A stretch of DNA of 64,000 nucleotides, taken from assembly GCF_002836205.1 (NCBI RefSeq), contig NZ_PJBE01000013.1, positions 3,038,001 through 3,102,000 of the forward strand. Reading direction: 5' to 3'. The first letter of the stretch is position 1. Every line of letters starts with the position of its first letter. The translations under genes and the position numbers were made by a program. A model generated the notes under the pieces. It ran no database searches, was not told the DNA's origin, and saw nothing but the letters and a program-made list of their open reading frames with translations. Origin of the DNA: Shewanella sp. Choline-02u-19. GTDB lineage: Bacteria; Pseudomonadota; Gammaproteobacteria; Enterobacterales; Shewanellaceae. Of the stretch, positions 9,023 to 17,456 are shown piece after piece.

Positions 9023-9820
9023 TTAATTCACATTAGTACTTTCAAAAATCTTATCGGCAGACGCAGCCACAAAGCCTGTGTAAAGCTCTCCGTCAGCTTT
9101 TGGATAACGTATAGCAAACTCATAAAAACAGCTAGGGATCTCAACCACAGCGTCTGAGAAGCTAACTTGAAGCTTATCTGCCATCGTTGACGACTGCTCG
9201 AGCAACACTTCAGCACTGCCCTTCACTTCACCACCAGCAGCATTAAGGACAAAACCGGCAGTTTTTAGTGCGTCATTCACTTCAAAAATGGTATCAAAGT
9301 TGGGTAAATGATTAATTGAAACCGTAAAGTGGTTAGCTCGGTAACCAAATGCCGCAACCCAAGCTGCATACTCACTTTCAGCTAATAACGACTCATAAGT
9401 CTTAGAATCAAGCGCCCAATGGCGTCCAGAATACAGGAAATTATCGGCAGTCGTTGCCGTTGGTTCTACCTGCTCAATTAGGCCTTTAATGGTCGTTTGG
9501 AGTTCATCACTAAACTCTTCGACCAACAACTCTGAGATGAACACCTTTGGCTGAGTGCTATCAGGATGTTCAAAATGCTTAGCGTTAAGCTTTTTAGCTT
9601 CAAACTTATAATCACCACAAGCGACATAACCGATTGATTCAAAATGTGCAGCGAGTACGTCAAGGTTAACCTTGCTGATATTAAACGTTCGCAGTGCAAT
9701 ATGATCATTGATGATCTTCTCGCCCTTAGAAAGTAACTGATGAACTTTAGCAGCAGAGGGTGCCATCTCAATATAATCTTGCCAAAGTGCTTCAAATAAC
9801 GCGTTTACATTAGTGTGCAT
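9023..9820 (-). CDS. DUF1338 protein (HglS-like 2-oxoadipate dioxygenase/decarboxylase family)
   Basis: 265 residues, much shorter than the roughly 460-residue HglS of Pseudomonas putida, but with the family's metal-binding landmarks: H40 in NDHIALRTF, a second histidine in NHFTVSINHL (about 168) and a glutamate in CFYEFAIRYP near 235. HglS uses Fe(II) and oxygen to turn 2-oxoadipate into D-2-hydroxyglutarate. Here the gene is last in the arginine succinyltransferase cluster, about 220 bases after astD, so its substrate may be a keto acid from arginine or glutamate breakdown. That assignment is inference; family membership is well supported. GAG precedes the ATG. Confidence 0.8.
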   Translation of the reverse strand: MHTNVNALFEALWQDYIEMAPSAAKVHQLLSKGEKIINDHIALRTFNISKVNLDVLAAHFESIGYVACGDYKFEAKKLNAKHFEHPDSTQPKVFISELLVEEFSDELQTTIKGLIEQVEPTATTADNFLYSGRHWALDSKTYESLLAESEYAAWVAAFGYRANHFTVSINHLPNFDTIFEVNDALKTAGFVLNAAGGEVKGSAEVLLEQSSTMADKLQVSFSDAVVEIPSCFYEFAIRYPKADGELYTGFVAASADKIFESTNVN

Positions 9821-10043
9821 CGTTAACTCCTTTACGCCATCGTGCTTATTGTTTTTTATGTCACGCGGCTGTACACATTTGAGGGATTTAGCAGCTCCAC
9901 CTAGGTTGGTAGGTAAGAGCTACTAATGCTTGCTAGATTTGCGTCGTATCAAATGTTGTTGATACTTGCTCAAAGGCTTTAACAGATTCAGCAAAGCCTT
10001 TGATATAAAGAAGTGCCCCGAAGCTCTTCCCTTTACCTTAAAA

Positions 10044-11504
10044 CTAAATGCTCAAGCCTGGGCTCAATTTCGCCGGCAGACTCACTGCATCCGCTTCAAC
10101 AGAAGCCACTGGATATGCACAGTAATCAGCGGCATAAAATGCGCTAGCTCTGTGATTACCCGATGCACCAACGCCACCAAATGGTGCCGCACCTGACGCA
10201 CCTGTTATCTGCTTATTCCAGTTAACAATACCGGCACGAATACGCGCTAAAAAGTAATCATAATCTTCACGGTTATCAGCAAGTATACCGGCAGACAAAC
10301 CATAGCGAGTAGCATTAGCCAGCTTGATTGCTTGATCAAAATCGCTATAACGGATCACTTGAAGTAGTGGACCGAAGTACTCCTCATCAGGCAATTCAAT
10401 CACATCAGTCACATCAATCAGACCCGGTGAAACCAGACCCGTGCCCGCTTCTAGGTGAGTGAGTTCAACAAGTGGAGCTGCGCCCAAGTTAACTAAGTTA
10501 CGCTGTGCTTCAACCATGCCTTTTGCGGCAGACTCTGAGATCATAGAGCCCATAAATGGTTGTGGCTGTGCATTCCACGCACCCACTTGAATCTTTTTAA
10601 CGGCGGCAGCGAGTTGTTCAAGCAGTGCATCACCTTGCGCACCTTTCTCAACGTATAGACGACGAGCACAAGTGCAACGCTGACCTGATGAGATATAAGC
10701 AGATTGAATAATGTCATGTACTGCAGCTTTAGTATCTTCAACACCTTTAATAATAAGTGGGTTATTACCCCCCATTTCAAGTGCTAAGATTTTGCCTGGT
10801 TCACCGGCATATTGCTGATGCAAGATGTGACCCGTACGCGAGCTCCCCGTGAAGAACAAACCGTCGATTTGTGGATGAGCCGCAAGCGCCTTACCCGTTT
10901 CAACTTCGCCTTGAACAAGGTTAAGCACGCCAGCAGGTAGACCCGCTTTTTCCCAAAGCTTAAGCATTAGCTCTGCCACTTTAGGGGTTAATTCTGATGG
11001 CTTGAATACCACTGTGTTACCCGCAAGTAGCGCAGGTACAATATGGCCATTAGGCAAGTGACCAGGGAAATTATAAGGGCCAAATACCGCAACCACACCA
11101 TGTGGCTTGTGACGCAATACAGCACGTCCTGCAGGGATCTCACTTTCAGACGTCCCCGTACGCTTATTATAAGCGGCCACTGACAAGCCGATTTTACCGA
11201 TCATAGCGCCCGCTTCTGTTGCGGTTTCCCATTGTGGCTTACCCGTTTCTTGGGCAATCACTTCAGCCATATCGGCCTTATTGGCTTCTAGCTGATCACG
11301 GTATGCTTCAACAATCGCTAAACGCGCTTCAAAACCCAGCATAAACCAATCAAATTGCGCGTTACGCGCAGCATCAACCGCGGTATTAACTTGCGCTGGA
11401 GTTGCCGTTTTACTTGTCCAGATGACTTCTTGGTTTGCAGGGTTAATTGATGTCACATCGTGACCTAAACCTGCTATCCACTTACCTTCAATAAATTGTG
11501 TCAT
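10044..11504 (-). CDS. astD: Succinylglutamate-semialdehyde dehydrogenase
   Basis: 486 residues, as expected (E. coli 492). Aldehyde dehydrogenase fold: FGPYNFPGHLPNG near 140, the catalytic glutamate in LALEMGGNNPLI near 245-250 and the catalytic cysteine in SGQRCTCARR near 278-284. It oxidises N-succinylglutamate semialdehyde to N-succinylglutamate with NAD, the fourth step of the arginine succinyltransferase pathway. It starts nine bases after astA ends, so the two form one operon. The last two enzymes' partners astB and astE are not in this window. Confidence 0.96.
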   Translation of the reverse strand: MTQFIEGKWIAGLGHDVTSINPANQEVIWTSKTATPAQVNTAVDAARNAQFDWFMLGFEARLAIVEAYRDQLEANKADMAEVIAQETGKPQWETATEAGAMIGKIGLSVAAYNKRTGTSESEIPAGRAVLRHKPHGVVAVFGPYNFPGHLPNGHIVPALLAGNTVVFKPSELTPKVAELMLKLWEKAGLPAGVLNLVQGEVETGKALAAHPQIDGLFFTGSSRTGHILHQQYAGEPGKILALEMGGNNPLIIKGVEDTKAAVHDIIQSAYISSGQRCTCARRLYVEKGAQGDALLEQLAAAVKKIQVGAWNAQPQPFMGSMISESAAKGMVEAQRNLVNLGAAPLVELTHLEAGTGLVSPGLIDVTDVIELPDEEYFGPLLQVIRYSDFDQAIKLANATRYGLSAGILADNREDYDYFLARIRAGIVNWNKQITGASGAAPFGGVGASGNHRASAFYAADYCAYPVASVEADAVSLPAKLSPGLSI

Positions 11505-11513
11505 ATTCTATTC

Positions 11514-12533
11514 CTACATGGCCAATACACGGATCTGCTCACCGTCTGCAACCATAAGGCCTGCAGCAGTTTCAGCGTCTAAGATCACGTTGTCATTGTC
11601 TTCTGATACAGCTAGATTTGCAGCTGTAGCGCGGTAATTTGCGAGTTGGGTGTTTGAAACGATATAGCTTGGTGCATCTGCTGGAGCATCACCAATGGTC
11701 ACCGTTAACAGGCGGCTTTCGCGTATAGAGCGAATATCATGCAGGTTACATTCAACGGTGGGTCCACCATCAAAAATATCGACGTAACCTCGACATCTGA
11801 AACCTTCTGCCTGCAATAGATTAAGCGCGGGTCGAGTATTGGCATGTACTTCACCAATAACTTTTTGCGCTTCTTCTGGCAATAAACACACGTAAACTGC
11901 ATTTTTTGGCATCATTTCCGCCATAAATGCCTTTTGTCCTAGGCCTGATAAATAATCAGCTTCAATAAAATCAATGCCTAAAAAGTGCTTTTGCAACCAA
12001 TCATAAAAAGGCGAGTTACCCTCGTCATCGCTCTCGCCACGCATTTCAGCAATCACAGTTTCGCCAAAACGCGCGGCATGCTGTGCTAAAAAGAGAAAAC
12101 GGCTTCGGGACAACATACGGCCATTGTTGTTCTTGCGGTAACTTCCTCGCAAGAACAAAGTGCATAGCTCTGCGGCGCCAGTATAGTCATGACATAAGGT
12201 TAACGTCTCGACTTCATTGCGCACGCCAATTTGCTCGGAATGGTAAACCTCTGTACCAAGACGGTAATGGTAGAACGCATCTTCCATACCAACAGCCGCT
12301 TCAATACCACAAGTACCAACGACTTCGCTGGTTTCTGTGTCTTCAAGCACCATTAAATAGCCTTCATCAAACGGCTTATCGACTTGTTTTTCAAACGAAG
12401 CTTCAACCCGCGCAATTTTGCGTCTAAGAAGATCTTCGTTTACAGGTAAAGATGTGAATCCATGTCCTGATTCTTCGGCTATTTGATATAGCGCGTCAAA
12501 ATCAGTGGATCGGATTGGACGTATTATTAACAT
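11514..12533 (-). CDS. astA: Arginine N-succinyltransferase
   Basis: 339 residues, typical of AstA (about 340). It begins with the GNAT-like MLIIRPIRSTDFDALYQIA and carries the AstA blocks GEVHANTRPALNLLQAEGF near 230 and VDIFDGGPTVEC near 250. It transfers succinyl from succinyl-CoA to the alpha-amino group of arginine, the first step of the pathway. GAGGAA and a second AG-rich site lie 9-15 bases before the ATG. It is separated from upstream astC by a terminator, so it may have its own promoter or depend on readthrough. Confidence 0.96.
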   Translation of the reverse strand: MLIIRPIRSTDFDALYQIAEESGHGFTSLPVNEDLLRRKIARVEASFEKQVDKPFDEGYLMVLEDTETSEVVGTCGIEAAVGMEDAFYHYRLGTEVYHSEQIGVRNEVETLTLCHDYTGAAELCTLFLRGSYRKNNNGRMLSRSRFLFLAQHAARFGETVIAEMRGESDDEGNSPFYDWLQKHFLGIDFIEADYLSGLGQKAFMAEMMPKNAVYVCLLPEEAQKVIGEVHANTRPALNLLQAEGFRCRGYVDIFDGGPTVECNLHDIRSIRESRLLTVTIGDAPADAPSYIVSNTQLANYRATAANLAVSEDNDNVILDAETAAGLMVADGEQIRVLAM

Positions 12534-12621
12534 CTAGGAGTTTCCTCACTATCACTTGTCGCTATCAGGTAGGCATTGCCTTTAACAGGCAATACTGACA
12601 CTGCAGCTATCAAGTATCCTA

Positions 12622-12658
12622 AAGACAAAAAAGAAGCGCTAAGGTGACCTAGCGCTTC
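12622..12658 (-). terminator. Terminator between astC and astA
   Basis: Nine-bp stem GAAGCGCTA / TAGCGCTTC with an eight-base loop, followed on the minus strand by six T. It begins 11 bases after the astC stop and ends about 90 bases before astA, so it would reduce astA-astD expression relative to astC. Confidence 0.75.
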
Positions 12659-12668
12659 GTTTGCCAAT

Positions 12669-13886
12669 TTAGGCTGCGACTACTTTAGCGACAGCTCGCT
12701 CGAAACGCGCTAGGCCTTCAGCGATGTCAGCTTCAGGGATCACGAGTGAAGGTGTGAAACGCACAACATTTGCGCCAGCCACTAGGCTCATAACACCCTC
12801 TTCAATTCCTGCCACTAAAAACTCTTTAGCGCGTCCTTGATACTTTTCGTTTACCACGGCACCAAGCAACAGGCCTTGGCCACGGACTTCAGAGAAAACA
12901 TCATACTTGTCATTGATCTTGCTCAGACCATCACGCAGCAATTGCTCACGCTTTTTAACGCCATCCAAGACTTCTGGAGTATTTACCACATCTAGTACTG
13001 CGTTACCGATAGCACAAGCAAGTGGATTACCACCGTAAGTTGAACCATGAGTACCTATCTTAAGGTGCTCAGCAATTTCTTTGGTTGTCAGCATCGCAGC
13101 GATTGGGAATCCGCCACCCAATGCTTTAGCGGTTGTCAGAATATCTGGTACTACATCGCCACGCATGTAAGCGTATAGTTCGCCTAGACGACCAACACCC
13201 GTTTGAACTTCATCAAATACAAGCAATGCATTGTGCTTATCACAAAGCGCGCGCACGGCTGTTAGAAACTCAGGATCAGCATCGATAATGCCGCCTTCAC
13301 CTTGTAGTGGCTCCATCATTACTGCACAAGTCTTATCAGAAAAGACCGCTTCTAGTGCTGCAATATCATTGAATGGGACATGGGTGATGCTCTGTGGCTT
13401 TGGACCAAAACCGTCAGAGTAAGCCGCTTGACCGCCAACGCTTACCGTAAAGAAAGTACGACCATGGAATGCTTTATCAAATGCAATGATTTGATCTTTT
13501 TCAGCACCAAACTTATTCATCGCGTAACGACGAACTAGCTTAAGTGCAGCTTCATTGGCTTCAGCGCCAGAGTTAGCAAAATAAACACGCTCAGCAAATG
13601 TCGCTTCAACAAGCTTAGTGGCAAGCTCAAGAGCAGGTTCGTTAGTCATGACGTTAGATAGATGCCAAAGCTTCTCGCCTTGCTCTTTTAACGCACCAAC
13701 CAAAGCAGGATGACAATGACCTAAACAGTTAACGGCAATACCACCAGCAAAATCGATAAACTCTTTACCTTCTTGATCCCAAACTCGGCTACCTTCGCCA
13801 CGCACTGGGATTACTGCTGAAGGCGCATAGTTAGGCACCATAACTTCGTCAAACTGGGCACGTGTAAGATTCATTTTAACGCTCAT
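12669..13886 (-). CDS. astC: Acetylornithine/succinylornithine aminotransferase
   Basis: 405 residues from the ATG at 13886 (MSVKMNL), preceded directly by GGAAGGA; an in-frame ATG at 13895 is the alternative. Class III aminotransferase with the PLP lysine in TTAKALGGGFPIAAM near 250, and FDEVQTGVGR and HGSTYGGNPLAC blocks. It is the single ArgD/AstC type used both in arginine synthesis (N-acetylornithine) and catabolism (N-succinylornithine); many Shewanella annotations call it argD. Position at the head of astA-astD supports the catabolic role, and dual use is likely. Confidence 0.95.
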   Translation of the reverse strand: MSVKMNLTRAQFDEVMVPNYAPSAVIPVRGEGSRVWDQEGKEFIDFAGGIAVNCLGHCHPALVGALKEQGEKLWHLSNVMTNEPALELATKLVEATFAERVYFANSGAEANEAALKLVRRYAMNKFGAEKDQIIAFDKAFHGRTFFTVSVGGQAAYSDGFGPKPQSITHVPFNDIAALEAVFSDKTCAVMMEPLQGEGGIIDADPEFLTAVRALCDKHNALLVFDEVQTGVGRLGELYAYMRGDVVPDILTTAKALGGGFPIAAMLTTKEIAEHLKIGTHGSTYGGNPLACAIGNAVLDVVNTPEVLDGVKKREQLLRDGLSKINDKYDVFSEVRGQGLLLGAVVNEKYQGRAKEFLVAGIEEGVMSLVAGANVVRFTPSLVIPEADIAEGLARFERAVAKVVAA

Positions 13887-14148
13887 TCCTTCCATCCTTT
13901 CAAATTATCGACCGCGATAAAGCCGTCGTATTCCGCTTGATGTCTTTATCTTTTATAGGTGACATCGCGGTTGCTTGTATTGCTAGGAAGACATTATTAG
14001 CGAAAACGTGATCAAAATACCAGTTTTTCACAACCTTCATCGGACCAAACACGCCTTATAGTGCATAAAGAGTTGAGATTTAGAATTATCAAAGCGTATA
14101 TGGCGGGGGTTTAAGCATAATTAGTCATAAAAAAGTTATCTAGCGCCT

Positions 14149-14167
14149 CTGAATACTAAATATTCAG
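14149..14167. promoter_or_regulatory. Dyad upstream of astC, possible ArgR-type operator
   Basis: CTGAATA-N5-TATTCAG, a perfect seven-bp inverted repeat. The TGAAT/ATTCA arms are those of an ARG box, but the spacing is longer than the canonical four bases between them. A weaker TGCATAACTAGTTCA follows at 14174. It lies in the 520-bp gap (13887-14406) between astC and the HDOD gene, which otherwise is AT-rich and shows no gene. Confidence 0.35.
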
Positions 14168-14406
14168 CATTACTGCATAACTAGTTCACCGAAATGGCGT
14201 ATATAGGCTCAGTTAGCGTAAATTAGACAGTTTTTTGACCAAGATTTGATTAACTAACCAAAAGAGTCTAAATGATAAATAATTGTATACTATTTAGTGG
14301 CGGAAATTAGCGGATGTTTGGACGGCTATTCGATGTTCAATGAGATTAATCAACATGGGAGAATGAGTCTACGATTGTACAATGAGCACTCTTCATTATA
14401 GCGGGC

Positions 14407-15549
14407 TTAAAACAGTGCTAATTTACGATAGTTTTTTCCATTCAAACGGATCAACTCTTGCTCGGAGATTTCATAGTAATCGTACATTAAACGGCATTCA
14501 TGGGAGGTGATATTACCCGCCTCTTTTAATAGATAGACCCTCGCAAAACAGTTAGCTCTTTCGATAAGTGCTGAATCTTCATCAAGATCGGCATATTTAA
14601 GACTCTCATCAATCGCTTTAAACGTTTTGGTTAAACGGCTCTGTTCAAAACTCAGCTGATTAAGTAACTGCCAATTGAGCGGACCACTGTGCGTTAACGC
14701 TTGCTGATAAACATCAATCGCCGGAAACTCAGTTGCCATGATTGCATCATAAAGTTCTTTATCTCCGCTAGCACTGGCTTCTCTCAACCAACTCCCCAAC
14801 GTAGCATCAAACATCTTAGCGCAATTGCTAATAACGCAAGTTGTTCCAAGCTGACTCATCAAGCTACAACTGTAGGCAAAAGCGCGGTCCTTATTGTGTA
14901 ACTCAACTAAGGCCTGAGCCGCTATCGCACTTATAACGCTGTAACGCCATAGTTTACGAGTCACCCACAACAGTTGAGGCTGACCACTCGGCATGAGGTA
15001 ACGCAGGCAAAAATAGGGGATTAACGCTTGCAGGTTTTCAATACCAATGTAGTTAAGCACGAGTTTGATATCAGTCACTTGAATGTCTGAAGTTTGTGGG
15101 CGTCGATGCCGAAACATCGGACTATTGATCATATTAACTAAGTCACGCTGTAACCAAGGTAAGTCCATGACTAACGGGCGTATACGTGACAGATCAACTC
15201 GCTTTGAATACAGTAGCTCAAGTAAGAGGATTTGCTTTTCATCGAGCTTAGAATGCTCAAGTACCAGCTCTGGCGACGACAACTGATGTTCAATAGCACG
15301 GTTAACACTGGTAATCAGTTGGGCCGAAACAACCTTGTACAACGCTTGGGCTTTATTCTGCTTCTCTATTCGTGCTCGAATAGCGTCTCTTTCAATTTCG
15401 AGTTTATTGGCATCATCTTCAAGCTCTGCGTGGATCTCATCAGGAATAGAGACAGGTTTGCCTTTGCCAACAATGAGTAACTCTTGCAGCCTATGCTCTA
15501 TCTCTATAATTTTGCCGGGTTTAACTCCACCCGCTACCGAAATTGCCAC
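14407..15549 (-). CDS. HDOD-domain protein
   Basis: 380 residues. The N-terminal third is charged and probably coiled-coil (about residues 40-75). From about 105 on it resembles the HDOD domain, an inactive relative of HD phosphohydrolases found in signalling proteins: LLELLYSKRVDLSRIRPLVMDLPWL split across helices, DIKLVLNYIGIENLQALIPYF, and SCSLMSQLGTTC. I see no intact HD catalytic pair. No output domain (GGDEF, EAL) is attached, so it may work as an adaptor. It lies 170 bases after dbpA with a terminator between, so it is probably transcribed separately. Confidence 0.8.
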   Translation of the reverse strand: MAISVAGGVKPGKIIEIEHRLQELLIVGKGKPVSIPDEIHAELEDDANKLEIERDAIRARIEKQNKAQALYKVVSAQLITSVNRAIEHQLSSPELVLEHSKLDEKQILLLELLYSKRVDLSRIRPLVMDLPWLQRDLVNMINSPMFRHRRPQTSDIQVTDIKLVLNYIGIENLQALIPYFCLRYLMPSGQPQLLWVTRKLWRYSVISAIAAQALVELHNKDRAFAYSCSLMSQLGTTCVISNCAKMFDATLGSWLREASASGDKELYDAIMATEFPAIDVYQQALTHSGPLNWQLLNQLSFEQSRLTKTFKAIDESLKYADLDEDSALIERANCFARVYLLKEAGNITSHECRLMYDYYEISEQELIRLNGKNYRKLALF

Positions 15550-15636
15550 TAATTAACCTATCCCAAAATATCAATTCTACCAACTGCAACTAACGGCAAT
15601 ACAACCTCGCCGTCCATTCACCGTCTCCACATAGAC

Positions 15637-15662
15637 AAAAATCCAGATCTCTCTGGATTTTT
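15637..15662. terminator. Terminator after dbpA
   Basis: Perfect 11-bp stem AAAAATCCAGA / TCTGGATTTTT with a TCTC loop, able to work on the minus strand with its T run. It lies 60 bases after the dbpA stop and 88 bases before the HDOD start. Confidence 0.8.
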
Positions 15663-15721
15663 ATCGGCTCAACAGCTAACTAATTGAGTATTTAATCTGA
15701 AGTCGAATTACGTCGAGTTCG

Positions 15722-17131
15722 TTAATTCATTTCCCAAGCGCGGTATGTGCGCCCTTTCAATTTACCATTAACAATTTTATGCAACGCACGCTTTGCGACT
15801 TTACGATTAACCGCGACGTAAGCACGATAATCAGTGATTTTGATTTTACCAACTTCACTACCATCAATGCCATCTTCACCCGTAAGTGCTCCTAAAATAT
15901 CGCCTGGACGCAACTTCTGCTTTTTACCGCCTTCGATTTGCAACGTGATCATGCTTGGTTGAGTAGGGTAAGTGTCGAGTAAGCTCTCTGCAGGCAGCGC
16001 TTCATTGACAATATCGCGCTCAAGATAATCTTCAAGCAACGCAATTTTATATCCATCTTCATCGTTATAAAACGTATATGCGGCGCCTTGACTGCCAGCA
16101 CGTCCAGTACGACCAATACGATGAATGTGAACTTCAGTGTCAAAAGCAACCTGGTAGTTAATCACAGCATCAAGCGCGTCAATGTCTAATCCACGCGCCG
16201 CAACGTCTGTTGCCACCATAATAGACACACTTTTGTTGGCGAACTGCAGTAGCGTTTGATCGCGATCTCGTTGCTCGAGATCGCCATGCAGTGCCACTAC
16301 GCTAAAACCGTCGTTCTTCAGCTGCGCAGCAACATCTTTAGTTTCGCGCTTGGTATTACAAAATACCACAGCACTATCTGGACGATGCTGCAGTAACAGC
16401 AATTTTAGTGCGCGCATACGGTCATTAGGATTACCCACTTCATAGAAGTGTTGGTCAATCGTACTTGTTTCATGCGTCGAAGCGACTTTAACCATGACAG
16501 GTTTGAACATAATCGTATTGGCAATAGACTTAATCTGATCAGGGAATGTTGCGCTGAAAAGTAATGTCTGACGTTCAACTGGAATCTGCTCAATAATGGC
16601 TTCAAGTTCAACTTGAAAGCCCATATCTAACATACGGTCAGCTTCATCCAACACCAAGGTGTGCACATTATCTAAATCTAAGCGGTTACGATCTAAGTGA
16701 TCGATAATACGTCCTGGAGTCCCCACAATGATGTGCGCGCCGTGCTCTAGCGAACCAATTTGTGGGCCCATAGGAACACCACCACAAAGAGTCAACACCT
16801 TAATATTGTGAATACCGCGGGCTAACGTACGGATCTCTTTGGCCACTTGGTCAGCCAGTTCTCGTGTTGGACACATCACTAAACACTGGATGCGGAATCG
16901 CTTAACGTCCAATTTATGCAGCAGACCCAAACCGAATGCGGCTGTTTTACCCGAGCCTGTTTTGGCTTGGCCAATGACATCTTCCCCATTAAGGATCGCT
17001 GGTAAGCTCTGAGCTTGGATCGGTGTCATCGACTCAAAACCCATTGTGGTTAAGTTGTCGAGTAGCTCAGTTTTGAGCTTTAGGGTTGAAAACGGCACTT
17101 GGCCATCGGTGTCGAGGACTGATTGAGTCAA
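15722..17131 (-). CDS. dbpA: ATP-dependent RNA helicase DbpA
   Basis: 469 residues (E. coli 457). DEAD-box motifs are all present: Q motif near 37-40, AKTGSGKT (55-62), PTRELA, TPGRI, DEAD in LVLDEADRMLDMGF, SAT, then helicase C-terminal motifs including ARGLDI and HRIGRTGRAG. The C-terminal 75 residues (about 393-469) match the DbpA RNA-binding domain that recognises hairpin 92 of 23S rRNA (ITDYRAYVAVNRKVAKRAL), and this separates it from other DEAD helicases. It acts in assembly of the 50S subunit. It is monocistronic, with a dyad in its upstream region. Confidence 0.95.
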   Translation of the reverse strand: MTQSVLDTDGQVPFSTLKLKTELLDNLTTMGFESMTPIQAQSLPAILNGEDVIGQAKTGSGKTAAFGLGLLHKLDVKRFRIQCLVMCPTRELADQVAKEIRTLARGIHNIKVLTLCGGVPMGPQIGSLEHGAHIIVGTPGRIIDHLDRNRLDLDNVHTLVLDEADRMLDMGFQVELEAIIEQIPVERQTLLFSATFPDQIKSIANTIMFKPVMVKVASTHETSTIDQHFYEVGNPNDRMRALKLLLLQHRPDSAVVFCNTKRETKDVAAQLKNDGFSVVALHGDLEQRDRDQTLLQFANKSVSIMVATDVAARGLDIDALDAVINYQVAFDTEVHIHRIGRTGRAGSQGAAYTFYNDEDGYKIALLEDYLERDIVNEALPAESLLDTYPTQPSMITLQIEGGKKQKLRPGDILGALTGEDGIDGSEVGKIKITDYRAYVAVNRKVAKRALHKIVNGKLKGRTYRAWEMN

Positions 17132-17308
17132 AGTTTCTTTCCTAAGTATTTACCGCGAGAATGAAGCTCATTGCTGGCAGAGTTTATCTCACCAGTTCAA
17201 TACCGTCGGCGGTTTGGCCGATTCTCAACAGCAATAAAATATAGTGACAAGAGCCTTAAAATCACAAGGCTTAAAATGTCGATGATGAATGCTAACTATT
17301 ATAGCGCG

Positions 17309-17332
17309 CTATTGTAGCAGTTATTACAATAG
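17309..17332. promoter_or_regulatory. 24-bp dyad upstream of dbpA
   Basis: CTATTGTA-N8-TACAATAG, perfect arms. It sits in the 280-bp gap between dbpA and the divergent DsbA-fold gene and could be an operator for either. The cognate regulator is unknown. Confidence 0.35.
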
Positions 17333-17456
17333 ATGCAGCATTCCCACGCTTTTGCAGCAACAAATACTGCGCGTAGCAGTAGATTAAACCCTGTGCTTTA
17401 CCTTTAAGGCTTTGCCCCTTATGTTAAAACTAACTTTTAAGGGTCAATCAACTATC

